Assembly: GCF_003001815.1 (NCBI RefSeq)
Contig: NZ_PVMZ01000017.1
Span: 1 to 64,000, forward strand
Length of the DNA: 64,000 bases
Direction of reading: 5' to 3'
Source of the DNA: Actinoplanes italicus
GTDB lineage: Bacteria; Actinomycetota; Actinomycetes; Mycobacteriales; Micromonosporaceae
Shown here: one piece after another, positions 40,381 through 48,252 of the stretch
Layout: the number at the start of each line of letters is the position of its first letter
Position numbering within the stretch: the first letter of the stretch is position 1
Notes under the pieces: generated by a model
What the model was told of the DNA's origin: nothing
The model's input: only the letters and a program-made list of their open reading frames with translations
The model's database searches: none
Program-made: the position numbers and the translations under genes

Positions 40381-43023
40381 TCAGGCGGTGCCGCCGACAC
40401 GGAGGACCTCGGCCAGTCGCAGACGCCGGCGGACCGCCGACTCGGCCACCACCAGCACCGGCACGGCGCACAGGAACACCGCCCCGATCACGACGAGACC
40501 CGGCCACGGCATGACCAGAGCCGGATCGGCGACCTGACCGGTCAGCAGCCGAAGGCCGAGCGGCCCGGACGTCACCGACGCGACCAGCACACCGAGGGCC
40601 GGTCCGCCGGCCGCGGCGACCGCCGCCACCGGCAGCAGCTCACCGGCCGCGACCAGCCGGGCCTGCCTCGGCGTGAGGCCCAGTGTCCGCAGCCGGCTGA
40701 GCGTCACCCACCGTCCAGGGGCACCGGCCGCGGCCGCCAGCACGAAGCCGAGCAACCCCGCGACCAGCAGGAACACCGCGGCTGCCCAGTTCAGCAGAAG
40801 CAGTCCGGAGACCAGCGGCGCGTCTCGCCGCTCGGCCGCCACCGACGCCCGGAACACGGCGGGCAGGCCCTCGACGGCACGGGCGGCGCCCGGCCCGTTC
40901 GCCCAGATGGTGTTCGGCGAGTACGGCACACCGGCGGCCAGGTCGACGAGGACCACCTCGGTGGCCCCGCCGACCGGAGGCGCGACGCCGTCCGCGGTCA
41001 GCCGCACCGCGGGCGCGCCCTGCTGCGGGATCTCCAGAGCGACCCCGGACGGCAGGGCACCGGACGACGACCGGACCAGCGCCCGCGGGCCGTCGACCGG
41101 CCGTACCGCCGGATCGCCGAGCAGATCGGCGAACGCCCGGCTGTCCACGATCACCAGCCGGGCGGGGGCGATCTTCCCGTCCGCGATGATCCGCGCCGCG
41201 TCGGTGACCTGCCCGGTCACCACCGCGGTGACACCGGGAGCCGCGGCGATCCGCTCGGCGGCCTCCACGGTCGATGCGGCAGCGTCGTCGACGAGGTCGA
41301 CCCGCACGTCGGCGCCCACCGCCTCCTGCGCTCCACCGGCCAGCCCACGGTCCACCGTCGACGCGGTGACCAGGGCGAACGTCGCCAGCGCCGCCGATGT
41401 GACGAGCGCGATGACCGGCAGGGCCCGCCCGGACGTGGACGCGGCCCGCGCCGCTCCGAACACCGCGAGCGGCCGCCGGGACCGCAGCGTCCACCGCAGC
41501 GCCGGCCCGGTGAGCAGCGGCATGAGCCGGACCAGCAGGATCGCCCCGGCAACGGCCGTGAGGGTGGGCGCGATCACCGGAACCCCCGACCCGAGTCCAC
41601 GCTGGCGCAACGCGACGACGGCGCCGATCGCGGCGGCGAGGACGGTCGTCTCGGCCGCGGCGCGGCGCAACGCGCCGGTGTGCCGGGCCCATCGGCGGGC
41701 GGAGCGGTTGGCGGGCACCTTGCGGTCGCGGGTGGCCGAGGCCGCCATGACGACGCCGTACGCCGGAACGGCCGCGACCGCCGCCACCAGGACCGGCACC
41801 ACCCACGGCCAGGCCACACCGCCCGCGATCAGGTAGGCGCCGAGGCATCCGGCGCCGGCCGCGGCGAAGGCGGTGAGAGCGGACTCGAGCAACAGTTCCA
41901 CGCCGAGAGCGGTGAGCGACGCCCCCCGCTGGCGGGCCAGCACGAGGGTCGCCGACCGCCGCCGGACCAGCAGGTCGGCCGCGAGCAGCAGCACGAGTAC
42001 GGCCCCGGCCAGGATGCCGGTGAGCAGCACGGCGGCCTGCGTCGACGCCGAGTCGACCTGTTCACCGGCCCGCTGCAGCACGCTGTCGAGTGAGGTGTGC
42101 CAGGTGGACGTGGTGTCGATGCTGCTCGACGACGCGGAACGGGCCTGCAGGGTGACCGTGGTCGCCGCGACCTCGCGTGCCGACGCCCAGGTCAGCGTGT
42201 TCGGGTCGGGGGTGAACGTCACGGTGCGGCGCATGTCGTCCTGGGCGAACGCGAGCCGGGCGTCCGGCAGGGACTCGGCACTCAGCAGCCCGCCGAAGCG
42301 GGTCGTGCCCAGGCCGTCGGCACCGGCCGCGGGGTCGAGCAGCCACGGCGCCTGTGCCCATGTCGGATCGGCCGGATCGACGGCCCGGAAAATGCCGCTG
42401 ACCTGTACGTTCTTGGGGTTCCGCTCCGCGTCGACGACTTTCAGGAGCGCGCCCGCCCGTACGCCCAGAAGGTCTGCGGCTTCTTCGGAGAGACCGACCT
42501 GCACCCGCCATGGTGGCCCGAACCAGCGGACCTCGGTCGTGCCGTCGACGGTCGGCGCCGGAGCGGCGCCCGCGACCCACTGGACCTCCGGGCCGCCCTC
42601 GCCGGACAGATAGGCGAGCCGGAGCGTCCGCGGCGCGTTGCCGTCGGTGATCTTGAGGGTCGGGCTGATCACCGACGCGACCGGTGGCCGCAGCATCCCG
42701 CTCAGCTTCGGGCCGAGTTCGTCGAGGGCCCGGTCGCGCAGCGCGTCGACGTCCTCGGCCAGCCGGGGGAAGCGGGCCCGGCCGTCGGGGGTGTCATCGG
42801 GTTCCCAGCGGGCGGTGACCGTGATGTCGGCCTCGGGCCCGGCCCGGCGGACGGCGTCGCGCACGGCAGCGTCCGCGGTCTGCTCCATCAGGCCCGGCAC
42901 CGCTCCGGCGAGCACGCTGACCAGCAGCACCACGAGTGCGGACAGCAGCAGCGGCCCGGCGTCGGCGCGGGCCCGGCCGCGGATCCCGGCCCAGTGCAGG
43001 CCGGTGCGCAGGTCCGGCATCAT
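40381..43023 (-). CDS. FtsX-like ABC transporter permease (second)
   Basis: 880 residues from ATG at 43023 overlapping the previous stop (ATGA). One N-terminal membrane helix (LLLSALVVLLVSVLAGAVP), a large extracytoplasmic domain to about residue 330, then membrane helices in two FtsX-type sets (residues about 335-500, 540-620, 755-870). The last set includes LAAAAGAPGRWVTLSRLRTLGLTPRQARLVAAGE, the cytoplasmic coupling segment of the family. Unlike FtsX itself it has a second large loop. Probably pairs with the first permease of the operon. Confidence 0.85.
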   Translation of the reverse strand: MMPDLRTGLHWAGIRGRARADAGPLLLSALVVLLVSVLAGAVPGLMEQTADAAVRDAVRRAGPEADITVTARWEPDDTPDGRARFPRLAEDVDALRDRALDELGPKLSGMLRPPVASVISPTLKITDGNAPRTLRLAYLSGEGGPEVQWVAGAAPAPTVDGTTEVRWFGPPWRVQVGLSEEAADLLGVRAGALLKVVDAERNPKNVQVSGIFRAVDPADPTWAQAPWLLDPAAGADGLGTTRFGGLLSAESLPDARLAFAQDDMRRTVTFTPDPNTLTWASAREVAATTVTLQARSASSSSIDTTSTWHTSLDSVLQRAGEQVDSASTQAAVLLTGILAGAVLVLLLAADLLVRRRSATLVLARQRGASLTALGVELLLESALTAFAAAGAGCLGAYLIAGGVAWPWVVPVLVAAVAAVPAYGVVMAASATRDRKVPANRSARRWARHTGALRRAAAETTVLAAAIGAVVALRQRGLGSGVPVIAPTLTAVAGAILLVRLMPLLTGPALRWTLRSRRPLAVFGAARAASTSGRALPVIALVTSAALATFALVTASTVDRGLAGGAQEAVGADVRVDLVDDAAASTVEAAERIAAAPGVTAVVTGQVTDAARIIADGKIAPARLVIVDSRAFADLLGDPAVRPVDGPRALVRSSSGALPSGVALEIPQQGAPAVRLTADGVAPPVGGATEVVLVDLAAGVPYSPNTIWANGPGAARAVEGLPAVFRASVAAERRDAPLVSGLLLLNWAAAVFLLVAGLLGFVLAAAAGAPGRWVTLSRLRTLGLTPRQARLVAAGELLPVAAVAAAGGPALGVLVASVTSGPLGLRLLTGQVADPALVMPWPGLVVIGAVFLCAVPVLVVAESAVRRRLRLAEVLRVGGTA

Positions 43024-46010
43024 GACGCCACCCGCAGGTGGGCGGCGTCGGCGCGCCGGGACTGGATCACGACGACGACCGTGACCGCGAGCAGCGTTCC
43101 GGCCAGCAGCAGCGCGAGCAGCGCGGACTCGGCGGGCCACGGCCACACCGGCGCGACCGGCGGAACCGGGGCGACCCCGGTCTCGGACCGTACGAGCAGC
43201 GGGCTGACCAGCCAGGTCGCGGCGGCGCCGACGGCTGTTCCGGCGAGCAGCAGTGGCAGCAGGACGATCGAGTGCTGGCCGAGCAGGGTGGCGCGGATCT
43301 CGCGGCGGGTCATGCCGATGCCGCGCAGCCGGGCCACCTCGACGGCGCGGGCGTGCAGGTCGCAGGTCACGTGCAGGACCAGGCCGGCCAGGAGCAGCAG
43401 CACCGCGGCCGGGACCAGCAGGCGCAACGCGCCGGGCAGGGCGGCCGGGACCGGGCCGGTGGTCAGGCGCGCGGCTTCACCCGTACGCGTGCGGATGTCT
43501 CCGAGATGGAGCCCCGCCGCCGCGGAAGCGTCGGCAGCCCCGGTGACCCACCAGGCGTCGATGGGGAAGTCGGGCTCGCCACGCGCCAGGAGTGCCCGGG
43601 ACAGGCCGTCGAGGTCGGCCGAGATCGCGGCGGCACCGGGCGCGGCCGGCACCTCCGGCAGGACCCTGCTGATCGTCACCGGCACCGCGGCGACGCCGAC
43701 CAGGACGGACAGATCGTCACCCGGACCGACCGACAGCTGCGAGGCGAACCGCTGCGACACGGTGACCGGCACCGTGCCGGGATCGGGGAACGCGGTCGCG
43801 ATCAGCGTCCGCGCCGCCTCCATCGGCCCGCCGAGCTCGACCTCGGCGGTCAGACGCAGCGACGAGCCGTGCGTGGTGACCGCCGGGTCGGTGAGCTGAT
43901 CGGCGAACGGCTCGGCCGACGCGGCGGTCCACCCGTCGGCGCCCGGCACCGACAGGTCGACGGTGATCGCGGTCGTGCCGGTGGTTTCGAAGTCGGCCTC
44001 CGGAACGATCACCGGCATGAGCACGGCGACCAGCTTCAAACCGTCGACCGGCACACAGCCCGGCAGCGGGTGCGGCCGCCCGTCGAGCGGGATCTCCCGG
44101 GTGACGCAGGTGGTCCGCAGACCGGTGCCGTCCTCCAGGACGAGCTGCGGCGTGACCACGATCGACCCGGTGCCGGTCGCTTGACCGGTGACGGTCAGCG
44201 CGCGGCCCGCCGTGACCGGGATGCCCGGCGTGACGCCCGGCCCGCGGACCGCGATCAGCCGGGGCGCTTCGCCGCTGCCGCCCAGCCACTGGCCGACCGC
44301 CACGCCCCGGTCGGCCGCCGGGCGTACCTCACCACCGACCGCGGCCGCGACCTGGACGCCCTGCCCGGCCACCGCCGGGGTGCCCAGCGTGATCACCAGA
44401 TCCGCACCCACCGTCAGGTCCGCCTGATCCCGCTGCGACCGGTGCCAGGTCGCGTCGAACGCCACCGCGAACGTTGCCGCCGAGCAGCCGAGCACGACCA
44501 GCAGCCCCGCCGCCACCGCCCGCGGCCGGCGCGCCGCCTCCAGCACCGCGAGCGGGAACGCCAGCCCGCGGGCCCGCCGCGCGAACCGGTCCGCGGCCCG
44601 CAGCGCGGGCGGCACGAGCCGCAACGCGATCACACAGCCCGCCGCGAGCAGGAGCGCCGGTGCCAGCACCCGGACCGCGTCGACCCGCGCGCTGTCGGCG
44701 CGGGCCGCGTACCAGGCGCCGGCCGCCAGCACGACCAGTGCGATGTCCGATCCGGATCGGGCCAGCCCCGAGCGCGCCGGCACCGGCACGAACACCAGAA
44801 CCGCGCCGGCCACCACGGCGAGCACCTGCAGCGGGCTCACCGTGGGAGCCGCCACCAGCCCCGCGTCGTCCAGCGGCGGCAGCCGGGTGAGCCCGGCGTG
44901 TGCCAGCGTCGACAGCGGCAGTGCGACGGCCACGGCCAGCAGCGCGAGCAGCCCCGACTCGGCGCCCGCGATCCCGGCGAGCTGGACCCGGCTGGTCCCG
45001 GCCGCCGACAGCAGCGCCGTCTCGTCGGCCCGCACGTCCGCGGTGAGGCGACCGGCCAGCCGCAGCGCGGCCGCGGTCAGGGCCACCCCGAGCACCGCCA
45101 CCGCCAGCACCGCCGACGCCGTCACCCGCTGCTGCTGCCGGGTCGCGGCCAGCACCGAGGGCAGTTCGGACGCGACCCGCTGGATCTGCACCCGGTCGCC
45201 CAGCACGGCCGCCAGCCGCCGGTCCGCGCCCAGCACCCCGGCGGCGAGCCGGTCGAGGTCGCGGTGATCGGACTGGGACAGGTCGGGCCGGGCGGTCAGC
45301 TCCATCCGGCTCATCGACGAGCCGCCGGCCAGCAGATCCCGGTAGTCGACGAGGAACGGCCCGAACGCCCGCGACGTGCGCAGCGACGACGTGTCCCGGT
45401 AGTCGGGCACGTAACCGGCACCGGCCAGCGGATCCCGGTCCCAGCCGGCGCCCGCCCGGACCCCGGCGATGCCGACGACCGTCAGCGTCAGCCCCGGCGC
45501 CGGTTCCCGGTCCAGCTCCGCGCCGATCGGCACCCGCGAGCCCGGCCTCACGCCGAGCATCCGGGCGGTCGACTCCAGCAGCACCGCCTCGCCCGCGCCG
45601 GGGCTCGGCCACCGGCCCTCCAGCAGTGTCGCGCGGTCGGTCAGATCATCGATCCCGGAGAGGTACGCCACCGCGGGCGCCCCACCTCCACGGCCCGGCA
45701 GCGACCGGATCACCGACGACATGCGTCCCGTCACGGTGACCGGAAACGGCGTGGCCGCCTCGCGCAGCACCGCCCGGGTGTCGGCCTCCACCGACGCGAC
45801 GTCGCCACGGCCGACCGCCACGGCGTACGCCGTGACCGCGGTGTCCGCCGGAACGGCCCGCGCCGCCGCCACCTCGAGCGCCCGATCCGCGGTCCGGGTC
45901 ACCAGCAGCGCGCACACCCCGAGCAGCGTCGCCCCGATCGACACGACGGTCAGCACCGCCGCCAGCAGCGGCCACTGCGCCCGGGCCCGCCGGGTAACCA
46001 GTCTCCACAC
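43020..46010 (-). CDS. FtsX-like ABC transporter permease (first)
   Basis: 996 residues from GTG at 46010. N-terminal helix (LLAAVLTVVSIGATLLGVCA), an extracytoplasmic domain (residues about 45-300), three membrane helices near 305-430, more near 440-520, a second extracytoplasmic domain (530-860), and three closing helices containing ARAVEVARLRGIGMTRREIRATLLGQH, the coupling helix. Two-permease, two-ATPase operons of this type in actinomycetes are thought to move or release lipids, lipoproteins or peptides; cargo is unknown here. Confidence 0.85.
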   Translation of the reverse strand: MWRLVTRRARAQWPLLAAVLTVVSIGATLLGVCALLVTRTADRALEVAAARAVPADTAVTAYAVAVGRGDVASVEADTRAVLREAATPFPVTVTGRMSSVIRSLPGRGGGAPAVAYLSGIDDLTDRATLLEGRWPSPGAGEAVLLESTARMLGVRPGSRVPIGAELDREPAPGLTLTVVGIAGVRAGAGWDRDPLAGAGYVPDYRDTSSLRTSRAFGPFLVDYRDLLAGGSSMSRMELTARPDLSQSDHRDLDRLAAGVLGADRRLAAVLGDRVQIQRVASELPSVLAATRQQQRVTASAVLAVAVLGVALTAAALRLAGRLTADVRADETALLSAAGTSRVQLAGIAGAESGLLALLAVAVALPLSTLAHAGLTRLPPLDDAGLVAAPTVSPLQVLAVVAGAVLVFVPVPARSGLARSGSDIALVVLAAGAWYAARADSARVDAVRVLAPALLLAAGCVIALRLVPPALRAADRFARRARGLAFPLAVLEAARRPRAVAAGLLVVLGCSAATFAVAFDATWHRSQRDQADLTVGADLVITLGTPAVAGQGVQVAAAVGGEVRPAADRGVAVGQWLGGSGEAPRLIAVRGPGVTPGIPVTAGRALTVTGQATGTGSIVVTPQLVLEDGTGLRTTCVTREIPLDGRPHPLPGCVPVDGLKLVAVLMPVIVPEADFETTGTTAITVDLSVPGADGWTAASAEPFADQLTDPAVTTHGSSLRLTAEVELGGPMEAARTLIATAFPDPGTVPVTVSQRFASQLSVGPGDDLSVLVGVAAVPVTISRVLPEVPAAPGAAAISADLDGLSRALLARGEPDFPIDAWWVTGAADASAAAGLHLGDIRTRTGEAARLTTGPVPAALPGALRLLVPAAVLLLLAGLVLHVTCDLHARAVEVARLRGIGMTRREIRATLLGQHSIVLLPLLLAGTAVGAAATWLVSPLLVRSETGVAPVPPVAPVWPWPAESALLALLLAGTLLAVTVVVVIQSRRADAAHLRVAS

Positions 46011-46013
46011 GGC

Positions 46014-46676
46014 TCAGCCGTCGACCTGTCCGTCGCTGATCCGGATCACCCGGTCGGCGAGCGCCATCATCACCGGATCATGCGTCGACACCAGCGCCGT
46101 GACCCCCTCCGACTCGACGACCGCACGCAGCAGCGCCATCACCGACCGGCCGGTCTCCGCGTCGAGCTGCCCGGTCGGCTCGTCGGCGATCAGCAGCCGC
46201 GGTGACGCCGCCAGGGCACGCGCGATCGCGACGCGCTGCTGCTGCCCGCCGGACAGCTCACCGGGCTTCTGATCCGCGTGCCCGGCCAGGCCCACCAGCT
46301 CCAGCAGCATCGACACACGCTTCTCACGGTCGGCCGCCGGGGTCCGGGCAAGTCGCAGCGGGGCGCCCACGTTCTCCGCCGCCGACAGCACCGGGATCAG
46401 CCCGAACGTCTGGAAGACGTAGGCCACCCTCTCGCGCCGCAGCCGCGACAGCCCGTCCTCGGTGAGGCCCGTCACGTCGACGCCGTCGACCTCGACCGTG
46501 CCCTCGTCCGGCCGGTCCAGGCCACCGACCACGTTGAGCAGCGTCGTCTTGCCCGACCCGGAACGGCCGACCAGCGCGACCATGCTCCCGGCCGCCACGT
46601 CGAAACTCACCCCGCGCAGGGCGTGCACGTCACCGAACCGGCGGTGCACCCCGCGGATCCGCAGCATCGGCGTCAC
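46014..46676 (-). CDS. ABC transporter ATP-binding protein, LolD/MacB type (second)
   Basis: 220 residues from GTG at 46676, overlapping the preceding stop (GTGA). Walker A GRSGSGKTT, Q-loop in YVFQTFGLIPVLSAAENV, signature LSGGQQQRVAIARAL, Walker B LLIADEPTGQLD, switch His in ALVSTHDP. Standard length for the MacB/LolD group, which couple ATP hydrolysis to movement of an extracytoplasmic domain rather than to classical transport. Confidence 0.93.
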   Translation of the reverse strand: MTPMLRIRGVHRRFGDVHALRGVSFDVAAGSMVALVGRSGSGKTTLLNVVGGLDRPDEGTVEVDGVDVTGLTEDGLSRLRRERVAYVFQTFGLIPVLSAAENVGAPLRLARTPAADREKRVSMLLELVGLAGHADQKPGELSGGQQQRVAIARALAASPRLLIADEPTGQLDAETGRSVMALLRAVVESEGVTALVSTHDPVMMALADRVIRISDGQVDG

Positions 46677-47569
46677 AGGTCGGGCCGGATCGTCACGTGG
46701 TCGGCCTCCAGCGCCAGCCGTACCCGCCGGGTCAGCTCCAGCGCCTCCCGGTACTCGCGGGGGATCTGCACCCGCCCGGCCCGGTCCATCACGGCGTACT
46801 CCTCGGCGATCACCCGGGTGTCGCCGTCCGCATCGGTCTCGGTGCGTCGCAGCACCTCACTGCTGGTCCGGCCGTCCCGGATCGCCACCGTGCGCTCCAC
46901 ATGACCGCTCACCTCCGGATCGTGGGTGACCACCACGACGGTCACCCCGAACGCGGAGTTGACGTGCCGCAACGCCTCGAACACCCCGGCCGACGTGACG
47001 GTGTCCAGCTCACCGGTCGGTTCGTCGGCGAGCAGGATGCTCGGCTGGTTGGCCATCGCCACCGCGATCGCGACCCGCTGCTGCTGCCCACCGGACATCT
47101 GCGCCGGCCGGCGATCCGCGCAGTCCGCCACCCCGAGCGCTTTCAGCAGCTCATCGGCGCGCGAGCGGCGCTCCCGCTTCGGTTTACGGGCCGCGGCCAT
47201 CGGCAGGTCGACCACCTCACGGGCGGTCAGGTACGGCACCAGGTTCGACGCCGTCTGCTGCCGCACGAACCCCACCGTCTGCCGCCGGTAGCGCACCCGG
47301 TCACCGCGCGACATGTTCAGCAGATCCCACTCACCGACCCGCGCTCGCCCTGCCGTCGGCGCGTCGATCCCGGCGAGAATCGACAGCAGCGTCGACTTGC
47401 CCGACCCGGACGCACCCACGACCGCGACCATCTCGGCCGCGCCGATCAGCAGGTCAAGCCCCTGCAGAGCCTGCACCTCGATCGACCCGGTCTGGTAGAT
47501 GCGCACGAGGTTGTCACAGACGATCAGCGCGTCCCGCCCGAATTCCGGCGCCCGTGTCATCCTTCTCAC
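46673..47569 (-). CDS. ABC transporter ATP-binding protein with C-terminal AbrB-like domain
   Basis: 298 residues from GTG at 47569 (ATG three codons later). Residues 15-240 are a full ATPase: Walker A GASGSGKST, VRQQTASNLVPYLTAREVV (Q-loop), MSGGQQQRVAIAVAM, Walker B ILLADEPTGELD, VVVTHDP. The last 50 residues add VMDRAGRVQIPREYREAL followed by a strand and VTIRPDL, which fits the swapped-hairpin SpoVT/AbrB domain. In other proteins that domain dimerises and binds DNA. First gene of the four-gene ABC operon. Confidence 0.85.
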   Translation of the reverse strand: MRRMTRAPEFGRDALIVCDNLVRIYQTGSIEVQALQGLDLLIGAAEMVAVVGASGSGKSTLLSILAGIDAPTAGRARVGEWDLLNMSRGDRVRYRRQTVGFVRQQTASNLVPYLTAREVVDLPMAAARKPKRERRSRADELLKALGVADCADRRPAQMSGGQQQRVAIAVAMANQPSILLADEPTGELDTVTSAGVFEALRHVNSAFGVTVVVVTHDPEVSGHVERTVAIRDGRTSSEVLRRTETDADGDTRVIAEEYAVMDRAGRVQIPREYREALELTRRVRLALEADHVTIRPDL

Positions 47570-47602
47570 CCGGCCTGCGGTCGTTTAGATCTTGGGCGGC
47601 CT

Positions 47603-47631
47603 TTCTAACGTTTCCTTACACCCCGAGTCAA
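47603..47631 (-). promoter_or_regulatory. candidate promoter of the ABC operon
   Basis: On the minus strand TTGACT (47626-47631) is 17 nt from TTAGAA (47603-47608), 34 bp ahead of the first ATPase start. The gap between the TetR gene and the operon is 98 bp. AT-rich relative to surroundings. Consensus match only. Confidence 0.4.
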
Positions 47632-47667
47632 ACCCGCTTTTCTTGTACGGGCTACGCGCGGCCGTCG

Positions 47668-48252
47668 TCATGCGGTGCCGATTCCCGCCCGGCCGGGGGC
47701 TCGATCCCTGATCAGCTCGGCCACCCAGTCGACCGCCACCTGCGCCTGCGTCGCCGGTCCGGTGTGCAGTCCGTTCACGATCAGCCAGATCCGGTCGGCC
47801 AGCAGTTCGTCCCCGCCGATCCCCTCGCTCCCGGTGACCAGCCGGTCCATCCGCGCGCGGGAGTCGGCCAGATAGGACCGGGCGACCCGGGCCGGTTCGT
47901 CGTCGTCGCCCGGGAACTCGGTCAGGTAGTTCCGGAACGGGCACCCCCGGTATCCGGGCCGCCGCACGAAGTCGGCGATCTCGGTGACCAGCGCCGTCAG
48001 CTGCCCCGCCGGATCGGGGAACCACCGCAGTGCCTCGGCCGCCGACCGCTCCCGCTCGTGGCGGGTAAGCGTGAGATATGCCGCCGCGAGCTCCGCCTTG
48101 CTGGGAAAATGCTTGTACAGCAGATTCTTGCCACAGCCGGCCGCCTCGACCACCTGGGCCATCCCGACGGCGCGGACGCCGTACTCGTAGAAGAGCCCGG
48201 CGGCCGCGGTCAGAATGGTGTCCCGGGTGCCGGGTGCGGGCGACCGTGCCAT
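47668..48252 (-). CDS. TetR-family transcriptional regulator
   Basis: 194 residues, ATG at 48252. HTH: AAAGLFYEYGVRAVGMAQVVEAAGCGKNLLYKHFPSKAEL. The ligand domain includes RRPGYRGCPFRNYLTEFPGDDDEPARV, typical of the group with a conserved GCPF loop. It lies 98 bp upstream of the ABC operon on the same strand, so that operon is a plausible target. Its start region and operator lie inside the 3' end of cydDC, giving a 43-bp tandem overlap. Confidence 0.92.
   Translation of the reverse strand: MARSPAPGTRDTILTAAAGLFYEYGVRAVGMAQVVEAAGCGKNLLYKHFPSKAELAAAYLTLTRHERERSAAEALRWFPDPAGQLTALVTEIADFVRRPGYRGCPFRNYLTEFPGDDDEPARVARSYLADSRARMDRLVTGSEGIGGDELLADRIWLIVNGLHTGPATQAQVAVDWVAELIRDRAPGRAGIGTA

Noticed and set aside
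43038..46205. A 1055-codon open frame on the plus strand
   Set aside because: It is the exact antisense of the FtsX-like permease gene, is rich in Arg/Gly/His/Gln, has no recognisable domain and no ribosome site. High third-position GC keeps such shadow frames open.
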